Shown here piece after piece: positions 1 through 9,234 of a stretch of 64,000 bases of DNA. Within the stretch, counting starts at the first letter, position 1. Each line of letters opens with the position of its first letter. The notes under the pieces are model-generated. The model was not told the DNA's origin. It saw only the letters and a list, made by a program, of their open reading frames with translations, and did not search any database. Origin of the DNA: Caldicellulosiruptoraceae bacterium PP1 (GTDB lineage: Bacteria > Bacillota > Thermoanaerobacteria > Caldicellulosiruptorales > Caldicellulosiruptoraceae). Both the position numbers and the translations under genes were made by a program. The stretch spans positions 434,001 through 498,000 of the forward strand of contig JBGGOQ010000001.1 in assembly GCA_041320695.1 (NCBI GenBank), in the 5' to 3' direction.

Positions 1-948
1 AAGATTTTTTTCATCAATATGATGTGGTGCATGATCGGTTGAAATTATATCTATTGTCCCATCTAAACATGCTTGTTGTAAAGCTTTTATATCATCTTCT
101 GTTCTTAATGGTGGATTTATTTTAGCTAATGTATTAAAGTTTTGTACCTCTTGTTCGGTTAATGATATATAATGTGGGCATGTATCAGCTGTAATGTCTA
201 TTCCGTCTTCTTTTGCCTTTCTAATTAATTCTACTGATTCTTTTGTTGAAACATGAGTAATATGAACTTTAGCTTTTGTTTCTTTTGCTAATATAATGTC
301 ACGAGCAACCATAATTGTTTCTGCTTCACGTGGAATTCCTTTAAACCCCAAAAAGGTAGACATAATTCCATAGTTTATTTGTCCACCCTCAGATAGATTT
401 GTATCTTCGCAATGGCAAAGAACAGGTAAATCAAAATTTTTAGCATATAATAAAGCATTTCGCATAACCGAGCTATTTAAAACACACTTTCCGTCATCAG
501 ATAATCCAACAATTCCTTCCTCTTTCATAAAACCTATTTCAGCAAGCTCTTGACCCTCTAATCCTTTTGTAATTGCACCAATTGGATAGACTTTTAACGG
601 CAAAACTCTTTGTGATTTATAGTTAATATATGCTACAACAGCTTGGTTATCAATAACAGGATTAGTATTTGGCATACAACATATTGTTCCAAAACCACCA
701 TTAATAGCACTTATCGCCCCCGACATTATATCTTCTTTATATTCATATCCAGGATCTCTTAAATGACAATGACAATCAACAAAAGGTGGAACTGCATACA
801 TTCCTTTAGCATCAATAATATCATTAACATTATTTTCATTTATGTTTTCATCAATCTTAACAATAATTTCTTTATCAATTAAAACATCAGCATTTTTGAA
901 TTGCTTTGAATAATAATCAAAATAATTAACATTTTTTATAAGTAACAA
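1..948 (-). CDS. pyrC: Dihydroorotase, 3' end cut by the window
   Basis: Dihydroorotase closes carbamoyl-aspartate to dihydroorotate, the third step of pyrimidine synthesis, in the cytoplasm. The visible N-terminal 316 residues contain the metal-binding [10 protein letters not shown] motif, the CCMPNT segment, TADTCPHY and STDHAPHH near the cut edge; roughly the last quarter of the protein lies outside the window. I start it at the TTG at 948, one base after the pyrB stop, because GGGTGAG lies just upstream of it. An in-frame GTG at 957 is the alternative but has no well-spaced ribosome site. The one-base gap to pyrB suggests translational coupling as the last visible gene of the pyrR-uraA-pyrB-pyrC operon. 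Confidence 0.95.
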   Translation of the reverse strand, partial: MLLIKNVNYFDYYSKQFKNADVLIDKEIIVKIDENINENNVNDIIDAKGMYAVPPFVDCHCHLRDPGYEYKEDIMSGAISAINGGFGTICCMPNTNPVIDNQAVVAYINYKSQRVLPLKVYPIGAITKGLEGQELAEIGFMKEEGIVGLSDDGKCVLNSSVMRNALLYAKNFDLPVLCHCEDTNLSEGGQINYGIMSTFLGFKGIPREAETIMVARDIILAKETKAKVHITHVSTKESVELIRKAKEDGIDITADTCPHYISLTEQEVQNFNTLAKINPPLRTEDDIKALQQACLDGTIDIISTDHAPHHIDEKNL

Positions 949-949
949 T

Positions 950-1861
950 TTACTCACCCTTTCTTGAGTATAAATATAAAACTGCCATTCTAACCGCAAT
1001 ACCATTTGTAACTTGATCTTCTATTAAACAGTTATTTATACTCATAACATCTGAAGATATCTCTATTCCACGATTAACAGGTCCTGGATGAAGAATTAAA
1101 GTTTCAGGTGAAATTTTATCTAAAAGTCCATTATTTAAACCAAAATAGCTATAATATTCATTTGTTGAAGGGAAAAGTGCATTTTTTTGTCTTTCTAACT
1201 GAATTCTTAAATCAATAATTACATCTTTTTCACTAACAACATCATCTAAAGAATCAGATATTTTAACATATCTATCTATTTCAGGCGGTATTAAAGTTTT
1301 TGGACCATAAACTGTTATTTCATTGTTAAATTTTAAAAGCCCCCATATGTTACTTCTTGCAACTCTACTATGAAATATGTCACCAATAATAGCAACTTTT
1401 AAACTTGTTAATTTACCTAATTTTTCGCGAATAGTAAACATATCTAATAAAGCCTGAGTGGGGTGCTCATTCATCCCATCACCAGCATTTATGACTGAAA
1501 AATTTGCATTTTTAGCAGCAAAATGAGGTGCACCTGAAGAAGAATGTCTTATTATCAAAATATCTGTTTTTAATGCTTCTAGAGTTCTTATGGTATCAAG
1601 TAAAGACTCGCCTTTTTTAACAGAACTTGCTTGGACATTTATAGAAGTTATATTAGCACTCATAAATTTACCAGCAAGTTCAAAAGAGACCCTTGTTCTT
1701 GTACTGTTTTCATAAAACAATGTAACAATGGAATATCCCTGAAGGTGGGGTGTTTTTTTATTTTCTTTGGTAATTATTAATTTCATGTTCTTTGCAAGAT
1801 CTAATATTTTTTCTATTTCTTCAATTGATAAATCTTTCAATCCCAAAAGATCTTTTTTCAA
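950..1861 (-). CDS. pyrB: Aspartate carbamoyltransferase catalytic subunit
   Basis: It joins carbamoyl phosphate and aspartate to give carbamoyl-aspartate, the committed pyrimidine step. At 303 residues it has the normal length for a catalytic chain. The carbamoyl-phosphate loop STRTR is at about residues 53-57, followed by HPTQALLD and the C-terminal HPGPVNRG motif. The start is a TTG preceded by AGGAGGTG. No pyrI regulatory subunit is adjacent, so it is probably the unregulated Bacillus-type enzyme (inference). It sits downstream of uraA across a hairpin that resembles an intrinsic terminator, so its expression may depend on readthrough. Confidence 0.97.
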   Translation of the reverse strand: MKKDLLGLKDLSIEEIEKILDLAKNMKLIITKENKKTPHLQGYSIVTLFYENSTRTRVSFELAGKFMSANITSINVQASSVKKGESLLDTIRTLEALKTDILIIRHSSSGAPHFAAKNANFSVINAGDGMNEHPTQALLDMFTIREKLGKLTSLKVAIIGDIFHSRVARSNIWGLLKFNNEITVYGPKTLIPPEIDRYVKISDSLDDVVSEKDVIIDLRIQLERQKNALFPSTNEYYSYFGLNNGLLDKISPETLILHPGPVNRGIEISSDVMSINNCLIEDQVTNGIAVRMAVLYLYSRKGE

Positions 1862-1900
1862 AATATAACACCTCCTAATTTCAAAAACATAATTTTATAA

Positions 1901-1925
1901 AAAAGGTAGGGTGGCCCCTACCTTT
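1901..1925 (-). terminator. Hairpin with U-run between uraA and pyrB
   Basis: On the minus strand AAAGGTAGGG and CCCTACCTTT form a 10-bp stem around a GCCA loop, followed by TTTAT. It begins at the uraA stop codon. It looks like an intrinsic terminator inside the pyr operon, but no PyrR-binding loop is visible close to it. Confidence 0.75.
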
Positions 1926-3291
1926 AATTTGCATATTGTTCTTTAATATTAGATTGTGCAGCTTTTTTCTCTGGTAATAAAAAGTTTAATATTATTCCTA
2001 TAAATGTTGCTAATGCCATTCCTTCAAATTCTATATTGAATATTTGAAGCCTTGTTCCACCTACACCAATAATCAATATTACCGAAGTTATTACAAGATT
2101 TCTTGTTTCTGAAAGATCAACTTTATGTTCAATAAGCATTCTTAAACCTGATGAAGCTATAACACCAAAAAGTAGTATACTAATACCACCTATAACAGGT
2201 GAAGGAATAACTTGTATTAATGCACCAAGCTTCTGAACAAATGATAATGAAATAGCAATTATAGCTGCCCAACCTATTACCCATACACTATATACTTTTG
2301 ATATTGCCATTACACCGATATTTTCACCATAAGTTGTTGTAGGAGGTCCACCTAAAAACCCTGCAACAATAGTAGCTACACCATCACCTGTAAGTGATCT
2401 ATGTAATCCAGGATCTTTAGTAAAATCTCTACCTACAACATTATTTGTAACTAGTAAATGACCAATATGCTCTGTTATTGTGACAATAGCAATTGGTGCT
2501 ATTGATAATATTGCAGTCCATGTAAATTTTGGAAAAACAAATCCTGGTAGTCCTATCCAATTTGCATTCTTTATCACATCATAATTTATAAATGGGGTAT
2601 ATTTTCCGTTGGGATAGAAGCTATCTAAAAGATGTGTATTTAACCCAATTAAATCTAATATATATGAAAAGATATATCCGCTGATTAAACCAATAAGAAC
2701 TGGAATAACATTGAAAAATCCTTTAAAATAAACCGAGCCTATTACAGCAACAAACAATGTAAATAATGATACCCAACAAACTGGACTTTTTATAACATTT
2801 ACTGCAAGCTCAAGTATTTGTCCATCTTTTACAACTTCACTAAATAATCCAGCTGATTTGACTGCTGCAACTCTTGCTAGTGATAAACCAATTATCATAA
2901 CAACTGGACCAACAACAACAGGAGGTAAAGCTTTATCTATCCAATTTGTTCCAAACTTATATACTAATAAAGCAACAATTAAATAAACTACACCAGAAGC
3001 AATACATCCTGATAAGGCATATTCTCTTCCACCTAATGAGGCTGAAATGGTTATTATGGGATTAATAAATGCAAATGATGAGCCAAGATATGCAGGAAGC
3101 TTTTTCTTCGTAATAAGAATGTATAATAGTGTTCCAACACCACCTGTAAATAATGCTACTGTTGGATTTAATCCAACTAAGATAGGAACTAAGATTGTTG
3201 CACCTACCATTGCAAATAAATGTTGTAAGCTAAGTGGTAATGTTTGTAGTATGGGTAATTTTTCTTCAACTTGAATTGTTCTTTTAGCCAT
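1924..3291 (-). CDS. uraA: Uracil permease (NCS2 family)
   Basis: A uracil/proton symporter of the nucleobase-cation-symporter-2 family in the cytoplasmic membrane. The 455 residues are almost entirely hydrophobic, consistent with about 12-14 membrane segments. An NCS2-like TITEHIGHL stretch lies at about residue 270 and GGPPTTTYGENIGV follows it. The start ATG is preceded by AAGGGGA. It lies 26 bases after pyrR, as in Bacillus where the pyrP homologue is the second gene of the PyrR-controlled operon, which supports uracil rather than xanthine as substrate. Confidence 0.93.
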   Translation of the reverse strand: MAKRTIQVEEKLPILQTLPLSLQHLFAMVGATILVPILVGLNPTVALFTGGVGTLLYILITKKKLPAYLGSSFAFINPIITISASLGGREYALSGCIASGVVYLIVALLVYKFGTNWIDKALPPVVVGPVVMIIGLSLARVAAVKSAGLFSEVVKDGQILELAVNVIKSPVCWVSLFTLFVAVIGSVYFKGFFNVIPVLIGLISGYIFSYILDLIGLNTHLLDSFYPNGKYTPFINYDVIKNANWIGLPGFVFPKFTWTAILSIAPIAIVTITEHIGHLLVTNNVVGRDFTKDPGLHRSLTGDGVATIVAGFLGGPPTTTYGENIGVMAISKVYSVWVIGWAAIIAISLSFVQKLGALIQVIPSPVIGGISILLFGVIASSGLRMLIEHKVDLSETRNLVITSVILIIGVGGTRLQIFNIEFEGMALATFIGIILNFLLPEKKAAQSNIKEQYAN

Positions 3292-3317
3292 AATAAAAAT
3301 CCCCTTCCATAAAAAAT

Positions 3318-3875
<558 letters not shown>

Positions 3876-3889
3876 CTAATTTTTACATA

Positions 3890-3927
3890 AAAAAAGCTTC
3901 TTACCATGTGAGAACAGGCAAGAAGCT
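3890..3927 (-). terminator. Attenuator terminator of the pyrR leader
   Basis: On the minus strand AGCTTCTTGCC and GGTAAGAAGCT pair and are followed by a run of seven T. It lies just upstream of the pyrR ribosome site, as expected for the terminator arm of a PyrR-controlled leader. Confidence 0.85.
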
Positions 3928-3999
3928 AATAACCTAAAATTACACTTCTCTTTCACCTTGCCGCCTCACAGGGCTAGCTTAAAGGTAAATAAGCTATTT
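3890..3999 (-). promoter_or_regulatory. PyrR-responsive attenuation leader
   Basis: The minus-strand leader contains GCCCTGTGAGGCGGCAAGG, which resembles the PyrR-binding loop known from Bacillus pyr leaders (consensus around UCCAGAGAGGCU). Upstream AAGCTA can pair with the TAGCTT that forms the left arm of the terminator, giving an antiterminator, and a TAGCTTA/TAAGCTA pair surrounds the binding loop as the anti-antiterminator. The order promoter, binding loop, terminator, pyrR matches the Bacillus arrangement. The pairing was judged by eye. Confidence 0.8.
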
Positions 4000-4012
4000 A
4001 TTATTTTTAGAT

Positions 4013-4041
4013 ATTATAGCACGTTATTATAGCAATGTCCA
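4013..4041 (-). promoter_or_regulatory. Promoter of the pyr operon
   Basis: The minus strand has TGGACA, a 17-base spacer and a perfect TATAAT, directly upstream of the PyrR leader. This is a near-consensus sigma-A promoter. Confidence 0.8.
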
Positions 4042-4259
4042 TATAGTTACATAAATTTTTTCAAATGCATTAAAACTTTGTAAATCATCAATAATACTAA
4101 TCTATATTAATTATTTTTATTCTGTTCTTATATTCTGATATTATCATAAATATTTAATATAAGGTTAATATTATTTATAATAATATAAAATATATAATAT
4201 AATGCGAGTTTATGGTAAAATATATAAAAGAATATTTTATTTTATATTTGGAGGAAAAA
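4042..4259. other. AT-rich divergent intergenic region
   Basis: This stretch separates the pyr promoter from the plus-strand glycosyltransferase gene. No coding potential and no RNA motif could be seen. Several TATAAT-like words lie near 4175-4202 on the plus strand, but none has a convincing -35 partner, so the promoter of the glycosyltransferase pair is not assigned. Confidence 0.5.
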
Positions 4260-5366
4260 ATGAAATATATATTATTAATTTTTATTCTTCAATGGTTAAT
4301 TGGTTTCAAATTATTTAATAAAAAGATTTTAGAAAATGACCAAAATATTAAAATTAATGAAAATGATAAAATCTCTGTTATTATTCCTGCTCGAAATGAA
4401 GAGAAAAATATACCAAACTTACTTAATTCATTGCAAAATCAAACTATAAAACCACATGAAATTATAGTTGTTAATGACTTTTCTGAAGATAATACATATT
4501 CAGTTGCTAAAAGTTACAATATAAAAGTTATAAATAATCCTGATTTACCTTTAGGTTGGACAGGTAAAAACTGGGCTTTATGGAATGGATTTTTGAATTC
4601 GTCTGGTGATATTCTTATATTCCTTGATGCTGATGTTAGATTAAGTAATGATGCAATTGAAACGCTGATAAAAACTCGAAACAAAATTGATGGGGTTATT
4701 TCTGTAGTACCTTTTCATTTTACACAAAAATTTTATGAAAGATTACTACTTTTGGTAAACATTTTAGGTATTTTTGCTTTTACTGCCCCTAAAGAAAGAA
4801 AAAGACATGACAAAGGTCTTTATGGTTCTTGTATTGTTACAACAAGAGAAGACTATCTTAAAATTAATGGTCATAGAAGTATTTGTGCTGAAGTAATTGA
4901 TGATTTAAGTTTAGGAAAGAAATTTTCTCAAGCCGGTGTTAGAATAGAAAACTTTATTGGTGTAAATTATGTTTCATTTAGAATGTATCCAAATGGCATA
5001 AAAAGTGCTCTCCAAGGCTTAAGTAAAAGTGCTGCATTAAGCACATCTACTTTAAAAAAACAATCAGTTATGTTAATATTTTTATGGCTTTTGGGCTATA
5101 TTTTATCTGGTTTTATTACTCCTATACTATTTATCACAAAATCACCTCTTTTAAATACTTTTATCTTTATATATCTATTGTATTTCTTACAGATAATCTA
5201 TTTTTCAAAATATACTGGTTATTTTGGTTTCATAAATTTACTTGCTTATTTTTTATCATCAATTTTCTTTATTATAATGATTTTATACTCATTTTATCAA
5301 ACAACATTTTTAGGTCATGTTTACTGGAAAGGAAGAGAAATTAAAGTAGGAGGAAAAAACTCTTGA
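4260..5366 (+). CDS. Membrane-anchored family 2 glycosyltransferase, CrtQ-like
   Basis: A GT-A glycosyltransferase that should transfer a sugar from a nucleotide donor to a lipid or membrane acceptor. Residues about 35-130 carry VIIPARNEEKNIPNL, VVNDFSEDNT and the DxD motif FLDADV; PLGWTGKNWA and a DDLSLG motif resemble the staphylococcal CrtQ (diaponeurosporenoate glucosyltransferase) type. About four hydrophobic segments fill the C-terminal third. The start at 4260 follows GGAGG; a frame-open extension upstream has no ribosome site. It overlaps the next gene by four bases, so the two are co-translated. No carotenoid genes are nearby, so the acceptor is unknown. Confidence 0.85.
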   Translation: MKYILLIFILQWLIGFKLFNKKILENDQNIKINENDKISVIIPARNEEKNIPNLLNSLQNQTIKPHEIIVVNDFSEDNTYSVAKSYNIKVINNPDLPLGWTGKNWALWNGFLNSSGDILIFLDADVRLSNDAIETLIKTRNKIDGVISVVPFHFTQKFYERLLLLVNILGIFAFTAPKERKRHDKGLYGSCIVTTREDYLKINGHRSICAEVIDDLSLGKKFSQAGVRIENFIGVNYVSFRMYPNGIKSALQGLSKSAALSTSTLKKQSVMLIFLWLLGYILSGFITPILFITKSPLLNTFIFIYLLYFLQIIYFSKYTGYFGFINLLAYFLSSIFFIIMILYSFYQTTFLGHVYWKGREIKVGGKNS

Positions 5367-5989
5367 AAACAATATATATTTTGGTGTTAGAGTTTTTTTG
5401 TGGTTCATTGATGTTTTCTTTTTGGTTTGGACAAATTAAAAATATAGATTTACGAAGTATTCGAGATGGTAATCCAGGAGCTTTTAATTTAATATATGCA
5501 GCTGGATTTAAGATTGGTATATTAGGAGTATTATTAGATTTCCTAAAAGGATATTTCCCATTAATTTTATTTATTAATAATAATTATTATTTACCAAATA
5601 ATAAAATGAAAATTATAGTTGCTTTAGCTCCAATATTAGGTCATGCATTTTCACCTTTTTTGAAATTTAATGGTGGGAAATCTGTTGCTGTTACTTTTGG
5701 TGTTTGGAGTGCAGTCTCAAACTTTGAAATATCATTTGCTTACGCTATTATTTTAGCAATTTTATTTTTGGGAGCAAAAATTATAAAAGACAAAAAGGGC
5801 TATCCTACCACACCTGAAGAGGATGCCCTTATGATAATTATTGGATTTTTAATATTACTTATTTACATATTGGCAAATAGCTTTGCTGAATATATAACTG
5901 TTTTATGGTTTTTGAATCTAATAGTTTTCATATATAAAAATAAGGATACTTTGTATACATTGTATAGAATGAAACTTGCAAAAAGATAA
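5363..5989 (+). CDS. PlsY-family glycerol-3-phosphate acyltransferase
   Basis: PlsY enzymes are inner-membrane acyltransferases that move an acyl group from acyl-phosphate to glycerol 3-phosphate. The conserved blocks are present: GNPGAFN near residue 36, LDFLKGYFP near 60 and GHAFSPFLKFNGGKS near 95, with several membrane helices and normal length (208 residues). The usual GSGN of the first block reads RDGN here. The start is a TTG nine bases after AGGAGG and overlaps the glycosyltransferase stop. Pairing with a glycosyltransferase suggests a glycolipid role rather than bulk phosphatidate synthesis (inference). Confidence 0.82.
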   Translation: MKTIYILVLEFFCGSLMFSFWFGQIKNIDLRSIRDGNPGAFNLIYAAGFKIGILGVLLDFLKGYFPLILFINNNYYLPNNKMKIIVALAPILGHAFSPFLKFNGGKSVAVTFGVWSAVSNFEISFAYAIILAILFLGAKIIKDKKGYPTTPEEDALMIIIGFLILLIYILANSFAEYITVLWFLNLIVFIYKNKDTLYTLYRMKLAKR

Positions 5990-5991
5990 CA

Positions 5992-6882
5992 TTATTTATC
6001 TCTTAGAATTTTTAAAACTTCATTAAAATAGTTAGGTATTTCACATTGAAATTGCATTAATTCATTTGTTATAGGGTGATAAAACTCAATTTCTCCTGCA
6101 TGTAAAATCTGTCCTTCAATATTAAATTGGTTGTTTTTCTTGCCATATACTGTATCTCCAACTATAGGGTATCCAATATAACTTAAGTGAACTCTAATTT
6201 GATGCGTTCTCCCTGTTTTTAAATTTAATTTTACAAAGGTATTGTTTTGAAATCTTTCTAATACTTCATAAAAAGTAATAGCTTCTTTACCATTAGGTAC
6301 AACAGCCATTTTTAATTTATTTTTTGGATTTCTTCCTATTGGTGCATTTATTGTTCCTCTATCCTCTTTTATTATACCGTCTGTAATTGCAAAATATGTT
6401 CTTTTTATTTTATGTTCCTTTAAATCTTCAGATAATCTTAGATGTGCAATATTTGTTTTTGCAACAATTAATAGACCAGATGTATCTTTATCAATTCGAT
6501 GAACAATTCCTGGTCTTATTACACCATTGATATCTGAAAGTTTACCTTCAAATTTATATAACAAAGCATTGACAAGAGTGTTTTCATAATTACCAGCAGC
6601 AGGATGAACAACCATTCCTTTTGGTTTATTTATTACAATCAAATGTTCATCTTCAAAAATAACATCAAAAGGAATATTTTGTGCAACAATATCAAGTTTT
6701 TTGGGTTCTGGAATTAATACTTCAATTATATCGCCATCTTTAATTTTTAATGATGACTTAATTATAGTTTTTTCATTGACTTTAATATTCCCATCCTCAA
6801 TTAATTTTTGTATATTGCTTCTTGTCTTTTCTAACTTTTCTGATAAATAAATATCAATTCTTCCTTCATATTGGTTTACCAT
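5992..6882 (-). CDS. RluD-type 23S rRNA pseudouridine synthase
   Basis: RluA/RluD-family enzymes isomerise uridines in 23S rRNA. An S4-like RNA-binding domain occupies about the first 75 residues, and the catalytic aspartate lies in HRIDKDTSGL near residue 130, followed by the family's LKTGRTHQIRVH motif. The length (296) is typical. The gene starts two bases after lspA ends and has no good ribosome site of its own, which suggests coupling. The lspA-rluD order is widespread in Firmicutes (ylyB). The exact target uridines cannot be assigned. Confidence 0.93.
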   Translation of the reverse strand: MVNQYEGRIDIYLSEKLEKTRSNIQKLIEDGNIKVNEKTIIKSSLKIKDGDIIEVLIPEPKKLDIVAQNIPFDVIFEDEHLIVINKPKGMVVHPAAGNYENTLVNALLYKFEGKLSDINGVIRPGIVHRIDKDTSGLLIVAKTNIAHLRLSEDLKEHKIKRTYFAITDGIIKEDRGTINAPIGRNPKNKLKMAVVPNGKEAITFYEVLERFQNNTFVKLNLKTGRTHQIRVHLSYIGYPIVGDTVYGKKNNQFNIEGQILHAGEIEFYHPITNELMQFQCEIPNYFNEVLKILRDK

Positions 6883-6884
6883 AA

Positions 6885-7340
6885 TTATTTTCTGTTCACT
6901 AATTCTTTATCCCTTCTTTCTGTTATAAATAATATAATCATTAAAATTGAACCAATTGAAATGAAAATATCAGCTACATTAAAAATTGGCCAAATTCTAA
7001 AATCAATAAAATCAATTACATACCCTTTAAATAATCTATCAATGAAATTTCCTAAAGCACCAGATAAAATTATACATATAGAATACTTGTACTTTACTTC
7101 AATATTTGTAAAAAAAATAAGAAAAAACATAATTACAAATGTTATTGAGGATAAAATTAAAAAGAAAATCCTTTGATTCCAAAGTATAGAAAATGCAGCT
7201 CCTTTGTTATGAACATGAGTAAAGTAAAGAATATTACTTATTATTGGAATACTTTCATATAATTTTATGTTTTTTTCTATAAAGAACTTAACAATTTGAT
7301 CAATTGAAACTATAGAAAATATTATAATAACATATTGCAT
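6885..7340 (-). CDS. lspA: Lipoprotein signal peptidase (signal peptidase II)
   Basis: An aspartic protease in the cytoplasmic membrane that removes the signal peptide from lipidated prolipoproteins. The two catalytic motifs are present, GNFIDR and FNVADIFISIG, within four hydrophobic segments. I start at the ATG at 7340, which is preceded by TAGGTG and gives the usual length of about 151 residues; a longer open frame upstream runs through the terminator behind the neighbouring gene. It is coupled to rluD. Confidence 0.95.
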   Translation of the reverse strand: MQYVIIIFSIVSIDQIVKFFIEKNIKLYESIPIISNILYFTHVHNKGAAFSILWNQRIFFLILSSITFVIMFFLIFFTNIEVKYKYSICIILSGALGNFIDRLFKGYVIDFIDFRIWPIFNVADIFISIGSILMIILFITERRDKELVNRK

Positions 7341-7390
7341 AACTACACCTACCAAATTATTAACTAAATAAATTATAAAATAAAAATAAT

Positions 7391-7416
7391 AAAAAAAGAA
7401 GGCTTTATATGCCTTC
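7391..7416 (-). terminator. Terminator of the TraR/DksA-type gene
   Basis: On the minus strand GAAGGC and GCCTTC pair across a seven-base loop and are followed by seven T. The left arm overlaps the 3' end of the coding sequence. It lies between this gene and lspA. Confidence 0.85.
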
Positions 7417-8046
7417 AATAAATCTTTTTTGGTCTTGGTTTGAAATTGAATCAATTTCTTCAACCTTATCATTAATTTCATTAACGCTCTTATAATAACT
7501 TATTGAATTAAAGTCAGTATTATCTTGAGGACCATCACTTGTTGCATGTGTAGACATTATACTCCACATATCAATACCAGTATATTCTTCCTCACTACTT
7601 TGGGAAGTAAATTTATCATTGAAAGATTTACCCATAGCCTTTTCTTCTGAAGGTCTTTGTTTTACATTATTATTTGAATCCTTTTCATATTCATTTTCGC
7701 ATTTTATACAAAACTTTGCATATGGTATTACCTCAAGTCTTTCTTTTTCTATTTCTTTTTGACAATAGTCACAAATACCAAAATTGCCATGTTCTATTTT
7801 TTTTAATGCATTTTCTATTAAATTCAGCCTTCTTATTGTATCATTTCTTAATGCAGTATTTTTTTCAACTTCATAAACCTCTGATGCAATATCTGCAGGG
7901 TGATTATCATAATTAGAAAGTTCTGTTGTTGTAAAGGAATCATATTTTGCTGATTGATTTTTTTCCATCATTTCAATTAAACTTGAAGCTTTCTTTTTTT
8001 CGTATTCTAACAGTTCTTTGAAATATGATATTTCATTACTATTCAT
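7405..8046 (-). CDS. TraR/DksA-type zinc-finger protein (YteA family)
   Basis: A helical N-terminal half precedes a single C4 zinc finger, CDYCQKEI with a second pair FCIKC about 17 residues later, near residues 92-116. This layout is that of the YteA family, often labelled sporulation-associated in Firmicutes, and is related to the RNA polymerase secondary-channel protein DksA. The conserved DNHPAD motif is at about residue 46. The acidic C-terminal tail of about 90 residues is poorly conserved. The target in this organism is unknown. It is followed directly by a strong terminator. Confidence 0.85.
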   Translation of the reverse strand: MNSNEISYFKELLEYEKKKASSLIEMMEKNQSAKYDSFTTTELSNYDNHPADIASEVYEVEKNTALRNDTIRRLNLIENALKKIEHGNFGICDYCQKEIEKERLEVIPYAKFCIKCENEYEKDSNNNVKQRPSEEKAMGKSFNDKFTSQSSEEEYTGIDMWSIMSTHATSDGPQDNTDFNSISYYKSVNEINDKVEEIDSISNQDQKRFIEGI

Positions 8047-8067
8047 TTTAATTTTCTCCCTTCATTA

Positions 8068-8346
8068 TTACTTTATATAAAATTTTATTATGTTCAATAA
8101 CTGGGCAATATATTTTCCGATTATAGGTAAATTATATTTAACTATCGAATTTAATATATATATAAGTAAAGCTCCTAATATTGAAAAACCAAAAGCAGTT
8201 CCAAATCCTCGTGCAACACCACTAATAAAATTTACCCATAGTATCCTTTTTGGATTTTTAAGATATTCTATATAATCTGCTAAATGCATTTTTTCAAAAC
8301 TTTGAATTATTTCTTCAAGGCTCTTTTCAAATTTATCCTTACTCAA
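8068..8346 (-). CDS. DUF5665 small membrane protein
   Basis: A protein of about 92 residues with an amphipathic N-terminus, a conserved YLKNPKRILWVNFISGVARG block and one long hydrophobic segment (about residues 55-80). This matches the small clostridial family annotated DUF5665; its function is unknown. I prefer the TTG at 8346, eight bases after GGTGA; the in-frame GTG at 8358 overlaps that ribosome site. It lies 21 bases upstream of the TraR/DksA-type gene and probably shares its transcript. Confidence 0.8.
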   Translation of the reverse strand: MSKDKFEKSLEEIIQSFEKMHLADYIEYLKNPKRILWVNFISGVARGFGTAFGFSILGALLIYILNSIVKYNLPIIGKYIAQLLNIIKFYIK

Positions 8347-8377
8347 ATTAATATTCACCTTCTTATATTTATTTTTA

Positions 8378-8406
8378 TTGATTTTAATAGATTTTATTTA
8401 TATAAT
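8378..8406 (+). promoter_or_regulatory. Promoter of mtnP-mtnA
   Basis: TTGATT, a 17-base spacer and a perfect TATAAT on the plus strand lie about 36 bases before the mtnP start. The short untranslated leader leaves no room for a SAM riboswitch. Confidence 0.75.
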
Positions 8407-8442
8407 TTTCTTAAATTAAAATATGATAATGGAGGTCTTTTT

Positions 8443-9216
8443 ATGAAATATAAAGCTGATATTGGAGTATTTGGTGGATCTGGTTTTTATAGTTTCGCAG
8501 ATAATGTTACTGAAATAGAGATTGAAACTCCTTATGGTAAGCCAAGTGATAAGATTTCATTAGTAGATATTGGAGATAAAGTGGTAGCTTTTTTACCACG
8601 CCATGGTAAGAATCATCAATATCCACCTCATCTTATTCCTTATAGAGCAAATATTTATGCAATGCATATGTTAGGAGTTAAAAAAATAATAGCACCTACT
8701 GCATCAGGAAGTTTAAAACCTGAAATTAAACCTGGAGATTTTGTTGTTTGTGATCAATTTGTTGATAGAACATGGGGAAGACAAGATACATTCTTTGAAG
8801 GCCCCGAGGTAAAACATGTATCTGCAGCAAAGCCTTATTGTGAATATTTAAGACAAATTGCAATAAATTCAGCAAAGGATTTAAAAATCAATATTCATGA
8901 AAAAGGAACAGTTGTTGTAATACAAGGGCCAAGATTTTCAACAACTGCTGAAAGTAGATGGTATTCAAAAATGGGATGGGATGTTATAAATATGACACAA
9001 TATCCTGAATGTTTTTTGGCTAAGGAGTTAGGTATTTGTTATGTCAATATCTCATTAATTACCGATTATGATGCTGGATTAGAAGGAAGAGATGATATAA
9101 AACCAGTTTCAGAAGAAGAGGTATATAAAGTATTTAATGAAAATAATCAAAAGGTAAAAGAACTAATTTTTGAAATGATAAAAAGAATTGACATTGAGTT
9201 CGAATGTAAAGAATAA
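8443..9216 (+). CDS. mtnP: S-methyl-5'-thioadenosine phosphorylase
   Basis: It splits methylthioadenosine with phosphate to adenine and methylthioribose 1-phosphate. The GVFGGSGFYSF N-terminus, PRHGKNHQYPPH and the NMTQYPECFLAKELG block are typical of the MTA phosphorylase family, and the size (257 residues) fits. The start at 8443 follows GGAGG; longer reading runs back into the divergent promoter region. mtnA follows 18 bases later, giving the first two steps of methylthioribose salvage; the later mtn genes are not in the window. The substrate could in principle be another 6-oxopurine nucleoside, but the mtnA partner argues against this. Confidence 0.94.
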   Translation: MKYKADIGVFGGSGFYSFADNVTEIEIETPYGKPSDKISLVDIGDKVVAFLPRHGKNHQYPPHLIPYRANIYAMHMLGVKKIIAPTASGSLKPEIKPGDFVVCDQFVDRTWGRQDTFFEGPEVKHVSAAKPYCEYLRQIAINSAKDLKINIHEKGTVVVIQGPRFSTTAESRWYSKMGWDVINMTQYPECFLAKELGICYVNISLITDYDAGLEGRDDIKPVSEEEVYKVFNENNQKVKELIFEMIKRIDIEFECKE

Positions 9217-9234
9217 TCAAAAAGGAGTTATGAT

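Noticed and set aside
1862-1923. Second PyrR attenuator before pyrB
   Set aside because: A terminator hairpin is present, but no PyrR-binding loop or antiterminator arm was found.
4260-5989. Carotenoid glycosylation locus
   Set aside because: The glycosyltransferase looks like CrtQ, but no phytoene synthase, desaturase or other crt gene is in the window.
7341-7390. Promoter for lspA after the terminator
   Set aside because: A TATAAT word exists but no acceptable -35 box; lspA may rely on readthrough.
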